Below, piece by piece: positions 7,920 to 15,999 of a stretch of DNA of 64,000 bases. Within the stretch, counting starts at the first letter, position 1. Each line of letters opens with the position of its first letter. The position numbers and the translations under genes were made by a program. Under the pieces are notes generated by a model, which worked only from the letters and a program-made list of their open reading frames with translations, did not search any database and was not told the origin of the DNA. Source of the DNA: an uncultured Paracoccaceae bacterium (GTDB taxonomy: Bacteria > Pseudomonadota > Alphaproteobacteria > Rhodobacterales > Rhodobacteraceae); NCBI GenBank assembly GCA_947494445.1, contig CANLVD010000001.1:124001-188000 (forward strand). Reading direction: 5' to 3'.

Positions 7920-9050
7920 TCAGGCCGGAACGGGCGCGCCCATCCGGGGCATGCGCCACCAGGCGACAAGGGATGACCCGGCAAAGGCCGCCAGGGCCCA
8001 GGCCCAGGCGTGGATCGAGCCTGAGGCAACGCCGCCCAGATAGGCGCCGATGTTGCAGCCATAGGCCAGACGTGCGCCAAAGCCCATCAGCAAGCCGCCA
8101 GCGATTGCAGTAAGCACTTCCGTGCGGTTCAGGCGCCAGACGGGCGCGAATTTTCCCGCCAGTCCAGAGGCTGCCAACGCACCCAGCATCAGGCCGAAAT
8201 CCATGATGGACGTCGTGTTTTGAAAGACGCTGCGCGAGAGTGCGTTTTCGGACCATTTCCAGTAGGAGTACTCCGTGATCGGAAGGCCGATGCCATCAGC
8301 AATTTTGGCCCCCCAGAAGGGAAAGGCTGCTGTGATGCCCCAGGGTCGGTTCAGAACCAGAAGCGTTGCGATAGAGACGAACACAAGCCCCAGCGCGCCC
8401 AGCCATGGTGACCATGGACCCATCACGATTGACCCGGTCTTGCGGCCCGTTTCAAGTGTGCCATGGGCCGCGCGCTCGATCCGGGTGGAGGCAATCCAGA
8501 TGGCTGCCAGAAGCGCGAAGGTGATCAGCAATGCACCCGGCACGCCGAACTCGCGGATGAAGGACATCCGCTCGAAGCTGGGCAGATCGCGCCACCAGCT
8601 GGCATGCGCCCGGCCGAACATCGAGCCGATGATGAAGAAGGAGAGCGTGATCACCATGCGGCTGGACCCGCCGCCCACGGTAAAGAGCGTGCCCGAGCCG
8701 CATCCGCCGCCCAGTTGCATGCCCATGCCGAAGAGAAACGCGCCCACAATCATGCCGATGCCCACCGGATGCACCCAGGCCCCCGTGCCATACCAGCCGA
8801 TCAGCGGGTAGGCGATCAGCGCTGTCAGGCCCAGAAGCATGACCTGCGCACGCAGACCGACACCGCGCTGTTCGGTCACGATGCGCCTCCATGCGCCGGT
8901 AAAACCGAAAGCAGCATGATACAGCGCAAATCCCGCGATCACGCCGATGAGAGTTGCCAAAACGAATTTCACCCCGCCATATGTTGCAGCGCGGTAAGCC
9001 ACGTAGAGTGCTCCCAAAAGGGCAGCGGCGACGGGCAGGCGTTGTATCAT
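7920..9050 (-). CDS. YeeE/YedE (TsuA-like) sulfur-compound transporter
   Basis: A 376-residue polytopic inner-membrane protein with about ten helices. The two signature cysteine motifs of the YeeE/TsuA thiosulfate-uptake family are present: GGGCGSGT in the first half and YGCNIG in the second, arranged as an internal repeat. The ATG at 9050 with GGAGA upstream is preferred to a GTG at 9113. Thiosulfate or a related sulfane donor is the likely substrate, fitting the sulfate-reduction genes at the start of the window, although they are 6 kb away. Confidence 0.88.
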   Translation of the reverse strand: MIQRLPVAAALLGALYVAYRAATYGGVKFVLATLIGVIAGFALYHAAFGFTGAWRRIVTEQRGVGLRAQVMLLGLTALIAYPLIGWYGTGAWVHPVGIGMIVGAFLFGMGMQLGGGCGSGTLFTVGGGSSRMVITLSFFIIGSMFGRAHASWWRDLPSFERMSFIREFGVPGALLITFALLAAIWIASTRIERAAHGTLETGRKTGSIVMGPWSPWLGALGLVFVSIATLLVLNRPWGITAAFPFWGAKIADGIGLPITEYSYWKWSENALSRSVFQNTTSIMDFGLMLGALAASGLAGKFAPVWRLNRTEVLTAIAGGLLMGFGARLAYGCNIGAYLGGVASGSIHAWAWALAAFAGSSLVAWWRMPRMGAPVPA

Positions 9051-9203
9051 TTGCGTGTGGTCTCCGGGTTGTCTGTTCGGTTTATCGAAACAAAGCGGTG
9101 CGAGGAATAACACATTCGTGACCTGACAGCTATGTGAGTTGCGGGTGAGACAGGCAACAGAGACAGATCAACCCAAGACGCCGGCCAGACAAAGGGGTGA
9201 GCC

Positions 9204-10586
9204 ATGACAACTGAGACCGATTTCTGTGGATGTGCAACATCCTTGCCATCTGCGGAGGCTGCTTCTGCCTGGGACGCCATGGTCAGGGCCTTTCTTGCCC
9301 ATGGGGCTGCGACGCCGGATCATCTGGGTCAGGTGCTGGAACTGGCACCCGATTTTGCACAGGCCTATGCGGCCAAGGGGCTGTTCTGCCTGCTGCTGGG
9401 ACGCTCGGAACTGGTGGAGACGGCACGCGAGATGCTTGTGGCAGCCCGCGTTGCTGCCGAACGCGTGCCGCAACTGCCGCGGGAGGCCGCCTATACCGAC
9501 GCACTGGCCGCGTGGCTGGAAGGTCATCCCAGCAAATCCGGCGACATTCTGAACGGTATCCTGTCTGACACCCCCCGCGATGCGCTGGCCATGAAACTGG
9601 TGCAGGCAATTTTCTTCGTGCTGGGGCGGCCTGACGCCATGCGGGCATCGTTGGAGACGATCCAGACCAGCTGGCAGGATCACCCCGCCAAGGGGTATTT
9701 CAAGGGGTGTTATGCCTTCACTCTGGAGGAAACCGGCGAATATGCACTGGCCGAGAAGACCGGGCGCGAGGGCCTGCTGATGGCGCCTGACGATGCCTGG
9801 GGTCTGCATGCGGTTGCCCATGTCTATGACATGACCGCGCGTGCCGAAGACGGGCTTTACTGGTTGTCCGGGCGGGAAGCGGCTTGGGCGCATTGCAACA
9901 ACTTCCGCTATCACGTCTGGTGGCACATTGCCTTGATGCATCTGGATCTGGGTCAGGCCGACAAGGCGCTGGCGCTGTATGATGCCGAGATTCGCAAGGA
10001 CGAGACCGACGACTATCGCGACATCTCGAACGCGGCATCGCTGCTCAGCCGTCTTGAGATCGAGGGCGTTGATGTGGGCAAGCGCTGGCAAGAGCTTGCT
10101 GCAATATCCGAAAACCGCACTGGTGATGGCTGTCTGGTCTTTGCGGATCTGCACTACATGCTGTCGCTGATCGGTGGCGGGCGCAATGACGCGGTCTCGA
10201 CCCTGCTGGGCCGGATGGGGCGCGATGCGGCCCGGCTGGACAGCGAAGCGGCCAAGATCACGCGCCACCCGGGCCTGAGTGCCGCCAACGGGCTTGAGGC
10301 CTTTGGCGAGGGGCAATATGCGCAGGCCTATCTGAACCTGTCGGCTGCGCGCAGCGACATGCAGACCATCGGCGGAAGCCATGCCCAGCGCGATGTGTTC
10401 GAGCGATTGACGATTGAAGCGGCGTTGCGGGGCGGGTATCTGGACGCAGCCGAGCGTTTGCTGGGTGACCGGACCCACCGCCGGGGCGGCGCGCAGGATG
10501 GCTATACAGACCGCCGTCTGTCGCTGATTTCAGCGGCACGGGGCGGAAGCGATGCGCCCCGGATGGCGTTGGTACATGGGGCCTGA
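9204..10586 (+). CDS. TPR protein of the TTC38-like family
   Basis: A 460-residue soluble protein built of tetratricopeptide-like helical pairs, resembling bacterial homologues of tetratricopeptide repeat protein 38. The central HAVAHVYDM and WHIALMHLDLG segments look like the conserved core of that family. No signal peptide is seen; the function is unknown. The start is supported by AAGGGGTGAGCC before the ATG. It lies 24 bp before opgC and may be cotranscribed, though the family is not otherwise linked to glucan synthesis. Confidence 0.83.
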   Translation: MTTETDFCGCATSLPSAEAASAWDAMVRAFLAHGAATPDHLGQVLELAPDFAQAYAAKGLFCLLLGRSELVETAREMLVAARVAAERVPQLPREAAYTDALAAWLEGHPSKSGDILNGILSDTPRDALAMKLVQAIFFVLGRPDAMRASLETIQTSWQDHPAKGYFKGCYAFTLEETGEYALAEKTGREGLLMAPDDAWGLHAVAHVYDMTARAEDGLYWLSGREAAWAHCNNFRYHVWWHIALMHLDLGQADKALALYDAEIRKDETDDYRDISNAASLLSRLEIEGVDVGKRWQELAAISENRTGDGCLVFADLHYMLSLIGGGRNDAVSTLLGRMGRDAARLDSEAAKITRHPGLSAANGLEAFGEGQYAQAYLNLSAARSDMQTIGGSHAQRDVFERLTIEAALRGGYLDAAERLLGDRTHRRGGAQDGYTDRRLSLISAARGGSDAPRMALVHGA

Positions 10587-10609
10587 GACGGCCCAAGGGA
10601 CAACATGAC

Positions 10610-11902
10610 GTGACGCAGAACCTGCAAAAAACGGTGCGCGATCCCCGGCTGGATTTCTTCCGGGGCATTGCGATGTTCATCATTCTGCTGGCGCATACGC
10701 CGGGCAACACCTGGACCAAGTGGATCCCGGCGCGCTGGGGCTTTTCCGATGCCACCGAGATTTTCGTGTTCTGTTCGGGCATGGCTTCGGCCATCGCGTT
10801 TGGCAAGCTGTTTGACCGGGCGGGCATGTTTGCAGGCTCGACCCGGATCGCCTATCGGGTCTGGCAGGTCTACTGGGCCCATATCGGGCTGTTCTTCTTT
10901 GTGGCCATGTCTATGGCGGCCCTCAACGCAAGCGGTTGGTTCGAGCATCGCGATTATGTCGGTCAGTTGAACCTGTACCCGTTCTTCAAGAACACCGAGT
11001 TGAACCTGATCGGTCTGCTGACGCTGACTTATGTGCCAAATTATTTCGACATTCTGCCGATGTATCTTGTGATCCTCGCGATGATCCCGGTGGTGATGTA
11101 CCTCAGCCGTATTCATCTGGGGCTGGTGGCCTTGCTGTTGGCTGGGCTTTGGGCCTCGGCCAATGTCGGCGTGATCGGTCTTTTTGGTGGGCCGGAACTG
11201 GAGGGATTGCACTTCCCGGCGCAGCTTTGGTTCGATGCGCCCAACAACACGCGCGCGTGGTTCTTCAACCCGTTTGGCTGGCAGTTGGTGTTCTTCACCG
11301 GATTTGCCTTCATGCTGGGCTGGATCCCGCGCCCACCGGTCAAGGCGTGGCTGATCGGTCTGGCCGCGGCCATCGTGATCGTGAACATCGCCTATTCCAA
11401 CATCGGCGTGCGCGAGTTGGGCTTTTCCTGCCGCACCGACGAGGCGCTGATCTGTGCCCGCGAATGGCGGATCGAGAACCGGGCGCTGATCCACAAATCA
11501 AACTTCGGCCTGTTCCGGTACATCCATTTTCTGGCGCTTGCCTATCTGAGCTGGGCCGCCGTTGGCGAGGCTGGCCGGTTGCTGACCGTGGGCACGTGGT
11601 GGCCGCAGGTGGTGGCCGTGATCCGCAAGGTCGGCCAGCAGTCGCTGGCGGTGTTTGTCACCTCGATGGCGCTGGCACGCTTCATGGGTGTGGCACTTGA
11701 CGAGATGCGTGACGGCAAGCGTGCCTGGGAGGTTGATTACGACTGGATCAACGTGCTGATCGTCAATCTGGTGGGATTTGCGATCATCATCGCGACCGCC
11801 TATTTCGTCGGCTGGATCAAGGGCCAGCCATGGAAAACCGCCAAGCCGGTTGAGCAGCGCGGGCCTGAGACGGTTGGCACGGAACGGGTGGTGACCTCAT
11901 GA
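10610..11902 (+). CDS. opgC: OpgC family protein, periplasmic glucan modification
   Basis: A 430-residue membrane protein with about ten helices, of the OpgC/acyltransferase-3-like family that adds succinyl or similar groups to osmoregulated periplasmic glucans. The N-terminal DPRLDFFRGIAMFIILLAH is typical. The GTG start at 10610 follows AAGGGA; the ATG at 10605 is out of frame and hits a stop at once. It overlaps the next glucan gene by 4 bp, so three opg genes form one coupled operon. Confidence 0.88.
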   Translation: MTQNLQKTVRDPRLDFFRGIAMFIILLAHTPGNTWTKWIPARWGFSDATEIFVFCSGMASAIAFGKLFDRAGMFAGSTRIAYRVWQVYWAHIGLFFFVAMSMAALNASGWFEHRDYVGQLNLYPFFKNTELNLIGLLTLTYVPNYFDILPMYLVILAMIPVVMYLSRIHLGLVALLLAGLWASANVGVIGLFGGPELEGLHFPAQLWFDAPNNTRAWFFNPFGWQLVFFTGFAFMLGWIPRPPVKAWLIGLAAAIVIVNIAYSNIGVRELGFSCRTDEALICAREWRIENRALIHKSNFGLFRYIHFLALAYLSWAAVGEAGRLLTVGTWWPQVVAVIRKVGQQSLAVFVTSMALARFMGVALDEMRDGKRAWEVDYDWINVLIVNLVGFAIIIATAYFVGWIKGQPWKTAKPVEQRGPETVGTERVVTS

Positions 11903-13437
11903 TCTCGCGCAGGGACAGTCTGAAACTGGGCGCGGCGCTGGCAGCACTGGGGGCCTTGCCTGCGGGCGCCACCGGTCTGGGTGATGCGTTCGAGCTGGAT
12001 TTGGGTGACGCCAAGCCGTTTTCGCGTGATGCGCTCAGGGCAATGGCCAAGGCGCTGTCACAGACGGATTATCAGAAGCCGCCGATGGTGCCGCAGGGGT
12101 GGCAGGATCTGTCCTACGAGCAATACCGCTCCATCTGGTTTGACAGCCGACATGCGCTCTGGCGCGACACCGACCGCCCGGCGCGGTTGGAGTTTTTCCC
12201 GGCGGGTCTGTATTTCCCCAACGCCATAGAGGTGCACGTGGTGGAAGGCGATACAGCCCGTCCGGTGATGTTTGATCTGGCGGCCTTCGACAGGACCGAC
12301 CAGTTTCCCGATCTGCCGTCCGAGGGCATGGGCTATTCCGGCATCCGGGTGCGCGGCCCGATCGAGGGCAAGGGCCATCTGTCGGAATATGCTGTGTTTC
12401 AGGGTGCGAGCTATTTCCGGGCCATCGGCAAGGGACAAACCTATGGGTTGTCCGCACGTGGGCTGGCGCTTGGTACCGGTGATGAGGCGGGCGAGGAATT
12501 TCCCGAGTTCCGGGCCTTCTGGGTGGAAGCCCCTGAAGCGGGCAGCGACGAGATGATCATCCATGCGCTGCTCGATGGGCCCAGCGTGGCGGGTGCGTAT
12601 CATTTCCGCATCCAGCCCGGTGACGAGACCGTCATGGATGTGGAGGCCGAGCTTTTTCCGCGCGTCTCGCTGACCCATGTGGGGATCGGAGCGGGCACAT
12701 CGATGTTCCTGTTTGATGAGACCAACCGCTCGCGGTTCGATGATTTCCGCTCTGCCGTGCATGACAGTGACGGATTGTTGGTACAAAACGGCAATGGCGA
12801 GGTGCTGTGGCGGCCGCTGGCCAACCCGGTTCGGCTGGAGCGCAGTTTCTTCGTCGATGAGAACCCGCGCGGCTTCGGGCTGATGCAACGGTCCCGCAGA
12901 CCCGAGCAGTTTGCCGATCTGTCGGCCAAGTATCACAACCGCCCCTGTCTGTGGGTCGAACCGCAGGGCGACTGGGGCCGGGGCTCGGTCATGCTGGTGG
13001 AAATCCCGGCGGACAAGGAAATCTACGACAACATCGTGGCCTACTGGCGTCCGCGCGAGCCGCTGACCAAAGGCGACATGCACAGCTTTACCTATCGCCT
13101 GCGCTGGGGGGCTGATCCGGCCACAACCAATCCGGTTGCCCGGGTGACCAACACGCGGATGGGCCAGCGGGTGTTCGAGGACGGACGGATCGCGGCCATT
13201 GATTTTGAGCCGAACCCTGCCTTTGAAGGCGATCTGAGCGAGATTGGCGTCCATGTGTCAAGCAACCGTGGCAAGGTGAGCGAGGGCATTTTGCACCGCA
13301 ATCCGGCCACGGGCGGCGTGCGGCTGGACTTTACCTATCTGCCCGGTGATGCCCGCTCCATGGAGTTGCGGGCGCAGTTGCGCAAGGACGGGCGGAACCT
13401 GTCGGAAGTCTGGCTTTACCGGTGGACCCGTGCATGA
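11899..13437 (+). CDS. opgG: periplasmic glucan biosynthesis protein OpgG/OpgD family
   Basis: A 512-residue periplasmic protein needed to shape the beta-glucan backbone. The N-terminus MISRRDSLKLGAALAALG is a twin-arginine export signal (Arg4, Arg5), as in E. coli OpgD rather than Sec-exported OpgG. The mature part has the FDLAAFD and FFVDENPRGFGLMQR segments typical of the family. It is coupled by 4-bp overlaps to opgC before and opgH after. It is the only G/D paralogue in the window, so it probably fills the OpgG role despite the Tat signal. Confidence 0.9.
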   Translation: MISRRDSLKLGAALAALGALPAGATGLGDAFELDLGDAKPFSRDALRAMAKALSQTDYQKPPMVPQGWQDLSYEQYRSIWFDSRHALWRDTDRPARLEFFPAGLYFPNAIEVHVVEGDTARPVMFDLAAFDRTDQFPDLPSEGMGYSGIRVRGPIEGKGHLSEYAVFQGASYFRAIGKGQTYGLSARGLALGTGDEAGEEFPEFRAFWVEAPEAGSDEMIIHALLDGPSVAGAYHFRIQPGDETVMDVEAELFPRVSLTHVGIGAGTSMFLFDETNRSRFDDFRSAVHDSDGLLVQNGNGEVLWRPLANPVRLERSFFVDENPRGFGLMQRSRRPEQFADLSAKYHNRPCLWVEPQGDWGRGSVMLVEIPADKEIYDNIVAYWRPREPLTKGDMHSFTYRLRWGADPATTNPVARVTNTRMGQRVFEDGRIAAIDFEPNPAFEGDLSEIGVHVSSNRGKVSEGILHRNPATGGVRLDFTYLPGDARSMELRAQLRKDGRNLSEVWLYRWTRA

Positions 13438-15248
13438 GCCTGCATGACACCCATCCCCCCATGATGCCCAGGCGCGCACCGCTTGAAATGCCCGACCAGA
13501 GGCTGGACAGGTTGCCAGAGGTCCTGCATGACGGTCGCCCGCATCTGCCCCTGCGGGTGGTGCTGTCGCGGATCTTCGTCTTTGGCGCGGCCCTTGGCTT
13601 GACCGGGTTTCTGGCAGTGGCCTTCAACGACTGGTTCGATGCATCCACGGCCATGGCGGTTCGGATCAGCATGCTGGCTTTGGTGGTTTTCACCTTTTTC
13701 TGGATTGCCCTGTCCGTCTTTACCGCCCTGCTGGGTCTGTTCAGCCGGGCGCGCAATGTGGCGCCCGGTGGCACGCCTTTGTCCGTTGCACTGCTGATGC
13801 CTGTTTATGGCGAGCCGGTAAATGAGGTCTACGGACGCTTGCGCGGGATGCTGGAGGGGTTGCGCCATGCCGCAACCGATCACCGGTTCACGCTCTTCGT
13901 GCTCAGCGACACGCGCAGCCATGCGCTGACACTCGATGAGATCGCCGCGACGGGTCAATTGCGCGCGACCTTCCCCGAATTCGACATCCACTACCGACAC
14001 CGCACCCAGAATGCAGATTTCAAAAGCGGCAATATTCGCGATTGGGTGTGCAATTGGGGTGCTGATCACGATGCGATGATCGTGTTGGACGCGGACAGCG
14101 TAATGACCGCTGAGGCGCTGACCGGACTGGCAGACGAAATGGCGAGCGATCCGAATGCGGGTCTGATCCAGACGATCCCGCGGCTGATCCACGGTCGCTC
14201 CGTCTTTGCGCGGTTGCAGCAGTTTTCAACAGAAGTGACCGGGCGTGGGCTGGGCCGGGGTCTGGCGCTGATCTCGGGCGCGGAGGCGAATTTCTGGGGC
14301 CATAACGCGATCATCCACACAGGCGCCTTTGCGGCGGCTGCGGGGTTGCCCAAACTGGGCGGGCGCGTTCTGGGCGGCGTCATTCTGAGCCATGATTTCG
14401 TGGAAGCCGCGCTGATCCGGCGGGCAGGCTGGCATGTGCGGTTTGTGCCGGGCATCGAGGGCAGCTTCGAGCAAAGCCCCGAGACCGTGCGCAGCTATAT
14501 CCTGCGCGACCGGCGCTGGTGCCGGGGCAATCTGCAACACCTAAGACTGCTGGGCACGCGCGGATTTGCAGGCATGAGCCGGTTTCACATGGCGCAGGGC
14601 GCGATGGCTTACCTGACCTCGCTTGGCTGGTGCGCGATGCTGGCGATCTGGTCGCTGTTCGGGCTGGGCGACGGGTCCGGCGTGATCCTGTATTTCAATG
14701 CGGCAGCGCCGATCTTCCCCGACTGGCCGGAGATGGCGCTTGTTTCGCAACTGACGATACTGGGGCTGGTATATGCGATGCTGCTCGCACCCAAACTGAT
14801 GGGGGCGTGCCGCGCGATCTGGCAGGACCCAAGCCTGAGCGGCTTTGGCGGACCGCTGGTCTTTGCGGTGTCCCTGGTGCTGGAAATTGCTGTCTCGGTG
14901 GTGCTGGCGCCTGCGATGATGGTCCAGCATATCAAGGCGATTGCACTGGCGCTGTTTGACGGACAGGGACGCTGGTCACCCAAGGCCGAGACAGTTGAAG
15001 GCTGGCGGTCGACGCTGCGGTTCCACGGGGTTGAAACCGTTTTGGGACTGCTGTTGATGGCGGGTTGTGCGTTCGGCGCGGTGTCGCTCTGGATCCTGCC
15101 AATCGCGGCCTCGCTGGCGTTGAGCGCGCCGCTTGTGCGCACGCTTGGCCTGCCGATGTCCGGACCGTTTCTGACCACGCCACAGGAGATGTTTGCCCCG
15201 CGTGAAAGCCGGGCCTCGGCGCCCGATGCTCAGGTGCTGCCGGTCTGA
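13434..15248 (+). CDS. opgH: membrane glucan glucosyltransferase OpgH (MdoH)
   Basis: A 604-residue inner-membrane family 2 glycosyltransferase that polymerises UDP-glucose into periplasmic glucan. Two helices precede the catalytic domain, which shows LLMPVYGE, LDADSVM and the RDRRWCRGN (QxxRW-like) motif, followed by four or more helices. It is far shorter than the roughly 850-residue E. coli protein, lacking most of the N-terminal cytoplasmic extension. The start at 13434 overlaps the upstream stop (ATGA). Part of the opgC-opgG-opgH operon. Confidence 0.93.
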   Translation: MSLHDTHPPMMPRRAPLEMPDQRLDRLPEVLHDGRPHLPLRVVLSRIFVFGAALGLTGFLAVAFNDWFDASTAMAVRISMLALVVFTFFWIALSVFTALLGLFSRARNVAPGGTPLSVALLMPVYGEPVNEVYGRLRGMLEGLRHAATDHRFTLFVLSDTRSHALTLDEIAATGQLRATFPEFDIHYRHRTQNADFKSGNIRDWVCNWGADHDAMIVLDADSVMTAEALTGLADEMASDPNAGLIQTIPRLIHGRSVFARLQQFSTEVTGRGLGRGLALISGAEANFWGHNAIIHTGAFAAAAGLPKLGGRVLGGVILSHDFVEAALIRRAGWHVRFVPGIEGSFEQSPETVRSYILRDRRWCRGNLQHLRLLGTRGFAGMSRFHMAQGAMAYLTSLGWCAMLAIWSLFGLGDGSGVILYFNAAAPIFPDWPEMALVSQLTILGLVYAMLLAPKLMGACRAIWQDPSLSGFGGPLVFAVSLVLEIAVSVVLAPAMMVQHIKAIALALFDGQGRWSPKAETVEGWRSTLRFHGVETVLGLLLMAGCAFGAVSLWILPIAASLALSAPLVRTLGLPMSGPFLTTPQEMFAPRESRASAPDAQVLPV

Positions 15249-15320
15249 GACCTGCATTTACAACTTTGAAACCTGAATCGCCGAGTTTGCTGGAAATTAT
15301 CCCTGCACAGGCGGATTTTC

Positions 15321-15980
15321 ATGCCCCGTTGGCTCACGTTTCTTGTCGCAAGCATGTTTTTGATGGTGCTGCTGCCGCTGATGCTGGCCATAGCCGTTCT
15401 GCTGCTGGCCAGTGGTACGCGAAAGATCTTCTACCTTGATGAACGCGTCGGGCGGTATGGCGAGATTTTCACGATTTACAAGTTCCGCACCATGCGCGAT
15501 GCGGCGAACAACCAGCAGGCGGGTGGCTATGACCGGCGACGGGTGACGCGGCTGGGCAGTGTGCTGCGCAAATACCGTCTGGATGAGCTGCCGCAACTGA
15601 TCAATGTGCTCAAAGGTGACCTCAACCTTGTGGGCTTGCGCCCGCCCTTGCCGTCCTATGTCGCCAATGATCCAGAGACCTATCGCAAACTGTTGTCGAT
15701 CCGTCCCGGGTTGACCGGCCTTGCCTCGGTCCGGTTTCACCGCTGCGAGGATGATTTGATGCTGAATGCCGCCGGCCCGGTCGAGGCTGCGCGCCTGCAT
15801 GGGCAGATCTGCATTCCCGCCAAGGCACGGTTGGACCGTTTCTACCTCAGCCGTCGGGCCACGTCCGTGGATCTGTGGATCCTTGTGCAGACGCTGAGCG
15901 TTTTCCTGCCGGGGCTCCGCCGCCATTGCCGCTGGGACGATTCGTCCCGGGTCCTTGCGCTGGTGGATCGCGCCGCCTGA
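15321..15980 (+). CDS. bacterial sugar transferase (polyprenyl-phosphate hexose-1-phosphate transferase)
   Basis: A 219-residue monotopic membrane enzyme that starts lipid-linked glycan synthesis by moving a sugar phosphate to undecaprenyl phosphate. The N-terminal re-entrant helix (about 5-30) is followed by YKFRTMRD, the LRKYRLDELPQLINVLKGD block and RPGLTGLASV, all diagnostic. It is the short catalytic-core form without the extra N-terminal membrane domain of WbaP/WcaJ. It probably starts the polysaccharide exported by the Kps-like system 10 kb downstream (inference). Confidence 0.92.
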   Translation: MPRWLTFLVASMFLMVLLPLMLAIAVLLLASGTRKIFYLDERVGRYGEIFTIYKFRTMRDAANNQQAGGYDRRRVTRLGSVLRKYRLDELPQLINVLKGDLNLVGLRPPLPSYVANDPETYRKLLSIRPGLTGLASVRFHRCEDDLMLNAAGPVEAARLHGQICIPAKARLDRFYLSRRATSVDLWILVQTLSVFLPGLRRHCRWDDSSRVLALVDRAA

Positions 15981-15999
15981 AGCGGTTAACCCACCGGGA

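Noticed and set aside
10502-11494. 330-codon minus-strand frame opposite opgC
   Set aside because: No ribosome site or recognisable domain; opgC on the plus strand has clear family motifs.
12058-13254. 398-codon minus-strand frame opposite the OpgG/D gene
   Set aside because: Lies wholly inside a well-supported coding gene and has shadow-like composition.
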